Source: CAVZRC01 sp963777695 (GTDB lineage Bacteria > Planctomycetota > Planctomycetia > Isosphaerales > Isosphaeraceae). From it: 64,000 nt of DNA. The stretch lies in assembly GCA_963777695.1 (NCBI GenBank), contig CAVZRC010000003.1, forward strand, positions 1,488,001 to 1,552,000. The letters are read 5' to 3'. The notes under the pieces were generated by a model. It saw only the letters and a list, made by a program, of their open reading frames with translations, ran no database searches and was not told the origin of the DNA. This document shows positions 58,260 to 64,000 of this stretch, piece after piece. A program made the translations under genes and the position numbers. Position 1 is the stretch's first letter. Each line of letters begins with the position of its first letter.

Positions 58260-61244
58260 ATGTTGAAGCGTAAATTCGGAGTACGGGCCTGGCTGAAGCC
58301 GAGGCACCTGCTTATCCTGGGACTGATGGCCGGGGCGATGGGATGGGGTGCGATCGCCATGGCCGCGTCGTGGCGGTACCGGCGCGAGCTGGACCGCGCC
58401 GATCGCGAGATGGCCGCCGGCCGGTACGACGCGGCCCTCGGACGGCTGGCGGACCTCGCGGCGCGCTGGCCCGGTCATGCCGAGGTGGAGTACCCGCTCG
58501 GCGGCTGCGCCGCGAGCCTGGGGCGGGTGGACATGGCCCTGGCCGCATGGGGGCGAGTGCCCCGCGGCTCGCACCTGGCCGTAGGTGCCGCGCTGGATCG
58601 CGCCCGACTGGCCCTGGATCATGGCCGACTCGCCGTCGCCGAGGACAGTCTGGCCCCGCTGCTGGCGGAGCGCGGCGACGTCGGCGAGCAGGCGGCCCGG
58701 ATGGCCGATCAGCTCGACCTGTTCACCGGCCGTATCCGGGCGATCGCCCGTCGGATCGAGCGGCGATGGTCGTCGGCGGCCGACCTGCCGATCCGGTTGC
58801 GCCTGCACTGGCAGCTCGACACCCAGCCCTTCCCGCTGCTGGCGATGCGCGAGGCGATGGGGCGCATGGCACGCGAGGCCCCCGATGACGACCGCGTCTG
58901 GCTGGGTCGGGCCGACCTGGCACTTCGCACCGACCGGATCGCGGAAGCCGATGAGCTGCTCCGCCGTTGCGAGACCCATCGCCCCGATGACCCGGACGTG
59001 CGCCGGGCTCGCCTGGCCTGGGCACTGGCCGTCGGCCGGCCCGATGAGATCCTGTCGGCCGCATCGCATCTCACGGCCTCGGAGGTCGAACCGGTCGAGC
59101 GGGCCCGGATCATCGCCCGGCTCGCCGAGATCCGCGGCGACGACGCGGCCCGTCGCGTCGCGCTGGAGCGGCTCGTCGCGCTGCGGCCGGGCGATCCGTC
59201 GGCCTGGGGGCAACTGGCCGAACTGGCGGCCCGCGATGGCGATGCAAACCGCGTGGCCGAGCTCCGCCGCCGCAAGGCGGATGTCGATCGAGCCCTCGAC
59301 GACTACCGGATGCTGATGGGCACCGCCTCGGGGGATCCCGCGAAGGCCGCCGAGCTGGCGCGCACCGCCGAGGCGCTCGGTCGACGGTTCGAGGCGCGGG
59401 GATGGTGGACCATCCGGGCGCGTCGGGTCCCGGATGACCTCGAGGCCCGGGACGCCCTGGTACGCCTCGCGGGCGAGGCGGACGGGGCCGAGTACATCGC
59501 CGGCACCCTGGCCGACCTCATCCCGGCGCCACCGGCCGCCCCGCGAGGGGCTGCTGTCGCGCGATCGGTCGCGACGGGGGTGCCGACCTTCCATGACGAC
59601 GCGGAGTCCGCCGGATTGCGGTTCGTCTATCGCAACGACCCCACGCCGAAGTGCCGGCTCCCCGAGACGATGGGCGGCGGCGTCGGCCTGATCGATTACG
59701 ACGGCGACGGCTGGCTCGACGTCTATTGCGTCCAGGGCGGGCACCTCCCGGATGAGAGTCCGCCGCCCCCCGCGCCGCAGGGGGACCGTCTCTTCCGCAA
59801 CAAGAGAGATGGGACATTCGAGGACGTGACGGCCGCCGCGGGGCTGGCGAAGCTTCCGGGCGGCTTCGGCCACGGCGTCACGGGCGGCGACTACGACAAC
59901 GACGGCCACCCCGACCTGTTCATCACCCGGTGGCGGTCGTACGCGCTCTACCGGAACAGGGGGGACGGGACGTTCGAGGACGTTACCACGCGGTCGGGCC
60001 TCGGCGGCGATCGCGACTGGCCGACCTCGTCGGCCTTCGCCGACCTCGACGGCGACGGCGACCTCGACCTCTACGTCTGCCACTATGCCGACTGGGACCC
60101 GGCCCGCACGCCGCCCTGCCCGCATCCGACCGACCCGCGACGGCACGGCTACTGCGTCCCGCGGAGCATCCCGGCGATGTCCGATCACGTCTTCCGCAAT
60201 GATGGCGGCCGATTCGTCAACGTCTCCGAAGCCTCGGGGGTGCTTGCCGCCGACCGGGACGGCCGGGGGCTCGGCGTCGTCGCGGCCCACCTCGACGACG
60301 ACGACCGCATCGACCTGTTCGTCGCCGACGACATGACCGCGAACCTGCTGTTCCTCAATCGAGGCGGCCTGCGATTCGACGAGAAAGCGGCCGAGGCCGG
60401 GGTCGCTACCAATGCGGAGGGGGGCTACCTCGCGGGCATGGGGATCGCCTGCGGCGACCTCGACGGCGACGGCCACCCCGACCTCGCCGTGACGAATTTC
60501 TACGGCGAGTCGACGACCTTCTACCGGAACCTCGGCGGCGGCCAGTTCGCCGACCAGGGCTCGGCCGTCGGCCTGGCCGGACCGACGCGGCATGTCCTGG
60601 GCTTCGGCGTGGATTTCCTCGACGCCGACAACGACGGCTGGCTCGACCTGGTCCAGGCGAACGGGCACGTGAATGACTACCGCCCCGCGATCCCGTACGC
60701 GATGCCCACCCAGCTCTTCCTCGGGACGGGGACCGGTCGACTCGCCGAGGTCTCCGGATCGGCCGGGGACTGCTGGCCGGTGCCGCGACTGGGTCGGGGC
60801 TTGGCCGTCGGCGACCTGGACAACGACGGCCGACCCGACGTGCTGATCGTCGCCGAGGGCCAGCCGCTGGCCTACTTCCACAACCAGGGGCCGGCCGGAC
60901 ACTTCGTCACCTTCCAGCTCGAGGGGTCCGCGCCGGGCTCGAATCGCGATGCGATCGGGGCTCGGGTGACGCTCACCGCGTCGGGACATCGCCGGGTCTC
61001 CCAGCGCATCGGCGGGGGTAGCTTCCTCTCGGCCAGAGACGGCCGACTGCACTTCGGACTGAGCGAGGCGACGCGGGTCGAGACGGTCGAAGTGCGATGG
61101 CCCTCGGGGCGTGTGGACCGCCACTCCGGCCTGGAGGCCGACACGGCCTACCTCCTCCGCGAGGGCGAGCCTCGGGCCGGCCTCGCGCGGGGTTGGCGAA
61201 CCAATCACCACGCCGGGTCCTCAACGTCCTACGAGCGACCTTGA
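58260..61244 (+). CDS. FG-GAP/VCBS repeat protein with ASPIC/UnbV C-terminus and N-terminal TPRs
   Basis: 994 residues, intact. N-terminal membrane helix (HLLILGLMAGAMGWGAIAMA), then about 400 residues of TPR-like helices (REMAAGRYDAALGRLADLAA). The second half is an integrin-like beta-propeller with calcium-binding DxDxDG loops: LIDYDGDGWLDVYCVQGG, GDYDNDGHPDLFITRW, ADLDGDGDLDLYVCHY, GDLDNDGRPDVLIVAE. The C-terminus is an ASPIC/UnbV domain (SNRDAIGARVTLTASGHRRV, LHFGLSEATRVETVEVRWPS). CRTAC1-like proteins of this form are extracellular or periplasmic in planctomycetes and often accompany multihaem cytochromes with TPRs. Binding partner unknown. Confidence 0.93.
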   Translation: MLKRKFGVRAWLKPRHLLILGLMAGAMGWGAIAMAASWRYRRELDRADREMAAGRYDAALGRLADLAARWPGHAEVEYPLGGCAASLGRVDMALAAWGRVPRGSHLAVGAALDRARLALDHGRLAVAEDSLAPLLAERGDVGEQAARMADQLDLFTGRIRAIARRIERRWSSAADLPIRLRLHWQLDTQPFPLLAMREAMGRMAREAPDDDRVWLGRADLALRTDRIAEADELLRRCETHRPDDPDVRRARLAWALAVGRPDEILSAASHLTASEVEPVERARIIARLAEIRGDDAARRVALERLVALRPGDPSAWGQLAELAARDGDANRVAELRRRKADVDRALDDYRMLMGTASGDPAKAAELARTAEALGRRFEARGWWTIRARRVPDDLEARDALVRLAGEADGAEYIAGTLADLIPAPPAAPRGAAVARSVATGVPTFHDDAESAGLRFVYRNDPTPKCRLPETMGGGVGLIDYDGDGWLDVYCVQGGHLPDESPPPPAPQGDRLFRNKRDGTFEDVTAAAGLAKLPGGFGHGVTGGDYDNDGHPDLFITRWRSYALYRNRGDGTFEDVTTRSGLGGDRDWPTSSAFADLDGDGDLDLYVCHYADWDPARTPPCPHPTDPRRHGYCVPRSIPAMSDHVFRNDGGRFVNVSEASGVLAADRDGRGLGVVAAHLDDDDRIDLFVADDMTANLLFLNRGGLRFDEKAAEAGVATNAEGGYLAGMGIACGDLDGDGHPDLAVTNFYGESTTFYRNLGGGQFADQGSAVGLAGPTRHVLGFGVDFLDADNDGWLDLVQANGHVNDYRPAIPYAMPTQLFLGTGTGRLAEVSGSAGDCWPVPRLGRGLAVGDLDNDGRPDVLIVAEGQPLAYFHNQGPAGHFVTFQLEGSAPGSNRDAIGARVTLTASGHRRVSQRIGGGSFLSARDGRLHFGLSEATRVETVEVRWPSGRVDRHSGLEADTAYLLREGEPRAGLARGWRTNHHAGSSTSYERP

Positions 61245-61250
61245 AACGAT

Positions 61251-63734
61251 TCACCGGCCCGTCAACGAGCGGCGGGCTTCTTCCAGCAGCCGCGGGATCA
61301 TCGTGTCGAGTCGGCCGCGTGCGTCGGTCGAGTAGAGCTTGCCCTCCGCGTCGATGAGGAAGACCGTGGGGATGCTGCCGATACCCCAGGACTCCGAGAA
61401 GTCGTCGGTCGGCGTGCCGGTAAAGATTCGCAGGTTGTCATGTCCCTGGTAGTACTGGGGCCAGGGGATCTGCCGCTGGGTAATGAACGTCTTGAGCGCC
61501 TCCAGCCCGCCATCGTCTTCGGGTGCGTCCTGGCTCACGCCGATGAACTCGACCCCTTTGTCGTGATATTCGCTGTAAAGCCGCTTCAATTCGGGGATCT
61601 CCGCGACGCAGGGGCCGCACCAGGTCGCCCAGAAATCGACGACCACGACCTTCCCCCGCAGGGCCTTCATCGAGACCGGACGGCCAGTGATCGCGTCGTT
61701 GAACTCCAGTTCGAATGGCTCGCCGATGCGCTCGCGCTGTCGCCGCTCACCCTGGACCATCCGGCCGCGGAACGAGTCGGGGTATTCCCGGACGATGCGA
61801 TCCCGGATCGCATTCCCTTGGTGGGCGATGAGGCACGCATCGAGAGTGCACGCCAGGGCCAGGACGGCAAGAAACCCAAGGATTCCCAGCCGGACGGTCG
61901 ATGTCCATCGCATGGGCGTCTCGCTGAACCGACGGCGAGCGATGATCAGGATCACCGCGGTCGCAACCGCCATCGCGATGGCCAGGGCTGACCTGCCGGA
62001 GTACGCGACGAGCCGGAGATGTTGGGAAACGTCGTTCAAGAGCATGGAGCCAATGAACGTGGCTCGCTCGAGCCGCATCGCCGAGTCCTTGAGCAGCTCG
62101 CGCACGGTACCGATGAGGGCGTCCTGCCGCTCGTTCGCCAGGAGCCTGAAGCCGTATAGCAGGACTGCGAACGAGATGAGAGTCAGTGCGACCAGGAGGA
62201 CTGTCAGCTTCCACCAGGCTATCTTCCGACGCCTGGGCAGCCCGTCGCGGCACTTCCGTCTCCGGGCCGTGGCCAGGGTCAGCGTACCCGCCAGGGCAAG
62301 GATCACGATCAAGCCCATGTTCGTGGACCATCCTTCGTCGAGTCTTCTCACCGCCTGGTAGAGGAGCTCGCCGGCCCGGTTGTCGCCGGGCGCCTGCCGC
62401 GCGAACGCCTCGGCCAGGGAGGCCGCGGCCCGGCCATCAATCGGTTCCAGGAATCGAAAGCCGCTCTCGAGGAAGAGGGCATCTTTCCTGAGCGCGGGGT
62501 CCGTCGTCGTCCGGAGGACCGTGCGGATCTCGCGGTAAGACTCGGCTCGCTGATCGATGTAGTTGAGCGAGGCCCACCGCTCGAGCAAGTAGCGCGCGAC
62601 GCGTGAATCGTCGGGGTATGCCGCCCGCAACTCGTCGACGAGCGCGGCGATCTGGCTATGAGTCTCGACGAACGTCTCGTGGGGCAGCGGGTGGCGGGCG
62701 GTCTTGAGCAGCGCCTCGAGCTCCTCGACGATCTCATCGGCCGGCCGGTGATCGGCCGAGCGACTCGGGGCGGCGTGGGAGGCGACGGTCGGCCCTCGCG
62801 CAGGGCCTCGATCTTCGGCCTGGTTTCGCGCACCGGCACCCGATCCGATCCCGCCCCCGACCGCCGCCCCGGCGACGGCGAAAACCATCAAGACGACGGC
62901 GACGGCCTTCAGCTTGACCGCAACCGCAGCGCGCAAGACATCGTTCGTCAACGCCAGGACCGGCGCCGATGCGGTCCCGGCCTGCGACGCCCCGCCCATC
63001 GACAGCCGCGCCGCGGCCCGGACGGTCGCCGAGGCGAGCGGTTCGGGCACGGCCGCGCGAGCCCCATCGGCGGCCAGCAGCGCGATCATCGAGCCGGCGG
63101 TCGGGGCCAGGCCGCGGCGTGCCAGGCGATCGCGCAGCAGGTCGCGGGCCCGCGAGAGCCGCCCGCTGACCGTGCCGACCGGCCATCGCAGCCGGTCCGC
63201 CGCCTCGGCGTGGCTCAGGCCCTCGAGATGGCAGAGGATGATCGGAGCCCGATACTTCTCGGGCAGCCGGCCCACTTCCTCGTCGAGGGCCGCCAGCAAC
63301 TCGACCCGATCGCGAGAGATCTCCGGGGCGACAGGCTCGACCTCGAGCGGGACAGACCGCCCCCGAGCTCGCTCGGAGCGCGCCCGGGCCTTGGTCGCGA
63401 CCCGACTGGCCACGCCATAGAGCCACCGTCCCAGCGAGTCGCCCGCCCGGACCGAGCGGGCCCGGCGCACCAGCACGAGGAATGTGGCCTGGAATGCATC
63501 GTCAACGTCGCCGGGGTCGGCCAGGGCACGACGGCAGACGCCCAGGACCATCGGCCCATGACGGGCCACCAGGGCCGCGAAGGCCGCCTCGGCGGCGAGC
63601 GCGGCATCCTCCGCCGAGGCACTCTGTACGGCGAACCGCTCCAGCAGCTCCGCGTCGGACAGGCCCGCGGCCACCCCCGCACCAAAAAGCGTGCGGACCT
63701 GACGCAGGAGGTCGGACGATCTTGCGTTAGCCAT
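61251..63734 (-). CDS. ECF sigma factor fused to membrane helices and a TlpA-like thioredoxin domain
   Basis: 827 residues, one intact frame. Residues 1-200 are an ECF sigma-70: region 2 with GDVDDAFQATFLVLVRRARS and SLGRWLYGVASRVATKARAR, region 4 with LPEKYRAPIILCHLEGLSHA and AADRLRWPVGTVSGRLSRAR. A linker with a hydrophobic helix (AVAVVLMVFAVAGAAVGGGI) is followed by further helices (LIVILALAGTLTLATAR, LTVLLVALTLISFAVLLYGF, LGILGFLAVLALACTLDACL). The last about 170 residues are a TlpA/ResA-type thioredoxin with redox motif FWATWCGPCVAEIPEL and cis-Pro region IGSIPTVFLID. An extracytoplasmic redox domain may therefore sense thiol or oxidative state and control the sigma part; release mechanism unknown. 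It converges with the UnbV gene, 6 bases apart. Confidence 0.9.
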   Translation of the reverse strand: MANARSSDLLRQVRTLFGAGVAAGLSDAELLERFAVQSASAEDAALAAEAAFAALVARHGPMVLGVCRRALADPGDVDDAFQATFLVLVRRARSVRAGDSLGRWLYGVASRVATKARARSERARGRSVPLEVEPVAPEISRDRVELLAALDEEVGRLPEKYRAPIILCHLEGLSHAEAADRLRWPVGTVSGRLSRARDLLRDRLARRGLAPTAGSMIALLAADGARAAVPEPLASATVRAAARLSMGGASQAGTASAPVLALTNDVLRAAVAVKLKAVAVVLMVFAVAGAAVGGGIGSGAGARNQAEDRGPARGPTVASHAAPSRSADHRPADEIVEELEALLKTARHPLPHETFVETHSQIAALVDELRAAYPDDSRVARYLLERWASLNYIDQRAESYREIRTVLRTTTDPALRKDALFLESGFRFLEPIDGRAAASLAEAFARQAPGDNRAGELLYQAVRRLDEGWSTNMGLIVILALAGTLTLATARRRKCRDGLPRRRKIAWWKLTVLLVALTLISFAVLLYGFRLLANERQDALIGTVRELLKDSAMRLERATFIGSMLLNDVSQHLRLVAYSGRSALAIAMAVATAVILIIARRRFSETPMRWTSTVRLGILGFLAVLALACTLDACLIAHQGNAIRDRIVREYPDSFRGRMVQGERRQRERIGEPFELEFNDAITGRPVSMKALRGKVVVVDFWATWCGPCVAEIPELKRLYSEYHDKGVEFIGVSQDAPEDDGGLEALKTFITQRQIPWPQYYQGHDNLRIFTGTPTDDFSESWGIGSIPTVFLIDAEGKLYSTDARGRLDTMIPRLLEEARRSLTGR

Positions 63735-63924
63735 GGCTCCTCCCCGGAACAGCCCGATGGTACTCTATCCATACCATCCCGGCTCGCGGGGGATTCATAC
63801 AGAATTCTTCCGAAAGCCGCCCGAACGAGCCCGACGCGTCGGCCTCTCTTGCCATTGCCCTCGGAGGTCAACCCGAGGACAATACTTCGAGCAAGGATGC
63901 TTTTTCCGGGCTGGGACCTCGCCC

Positions 63925-64000
63925 ATGCCTCCGACATCGAGCCGAGATTTCCTGAAGGCGGCCGAACAACGGTTGACCACCGCGGAGGCACTCCTCCGGC
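63925..64000 (+). CDS. Probable HEPN-domain protein, 5' end only
   Basis: Begins MPPTSSRDFLKAAEQRLTTA, EALLR, then leaves the window. The helical pattern resembles the start of HEPN proteins, which often pair with nucleotidyltransferase antitoxins. Only 25 residues are visible, so the assignment is tentative. Confidence 0.4.
   Translation, partial: MPPTSSRDFLKAAEQRLTTAEALLR

Noticed and set aside
58155..61211. Long minus-strand open frame opposite the UnbV gene
   Set aside because: Shadow frame of a high-GC gene. The plus strand carries DxDxDG loops and the ASPIC domain.

Overview
The window is about 64 kb of GC-rich chromosomal DNA from a planctomycete, most likely of the family Isosphaeraceae. 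This is inferred from several gene types typical of the group: a DUF1559 pilin-like protein with a lipoprotein upstream, a giant surface protein with the SLEDRTMLA amino terminus, a PEP-CTERM protein, a kinase-TPR protein, multihaem c-type cytochromes with TPRs, an FG-GAP/UnbV protein, and an ECF sigma factor fused to a membrane/thioredoxin module. No rRNA or tRNA was recognised.

Layout. 1-17.1 kb: giant secreted protein (-), lipoprotein (-), CheB-like methylesterase and REC-PP2C phosphatase (+), serine beta-lactamase-like hydrolase (-), heptahaem cytochrome (-), and a planctomycete protein of unknown function (-). 17.5-32.7 kb: one CRISPR-Cas locus with 73 repeats, then, all on the minus strand in transcription order, a second cas6, a sigma-like gene, cas6, cas3, cas8, cas7, cas5, a cas4-cas1 fusion and cas2. 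The gene content fits the MYXAN (DevTRS-like) branch of type I. 33-46.8 kb: a mobile and defence-rich patch. It has a duplicated 0.95-kb two-gene module, toxin-antitoxin genes, a type I restriction remnant whose HsdR lacks its helicase, three MITE-like palindromes with TTA duplications, an IS21-type element carrying ParB-like and zinc-finger passengers, and a second IS with CTAG duplications. 46.8-47.3 kb: two tandem small peptides with double-glycine leaders that look like RiPP or bacteriocin precursors. 47.7-64 kb: PEP-CTERM protein, kinase-TPR, aldo/keto reductase, second heptahaem cytochrome, DUF1559 pair, UnbV protein, sigma-thioredoxin fusion, and the start of a probable HEPN-domain gene.

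About two dozen frameshifts interrupt otherwise well-conserved genes, including core cas genes and housekeeping-type genes. Intact long frames sit between them. The pattern looks more like residual indel errors in a long-read assembly than gene decay, so most frameshifted genes are annotated as single genes with the shift noted. The duplicated module shows one such indel directly by comparison of its two copies.

The most notable items are: spacer pairs that encode the same peptide with synonymous differences (repeated sampling of related viruses), the second Cas6 and sigma-like gene in the cas locus, the tandem GG-leader peptides, the helicase-less HsdR, and the layered insertion history around 39-46.8 kb.
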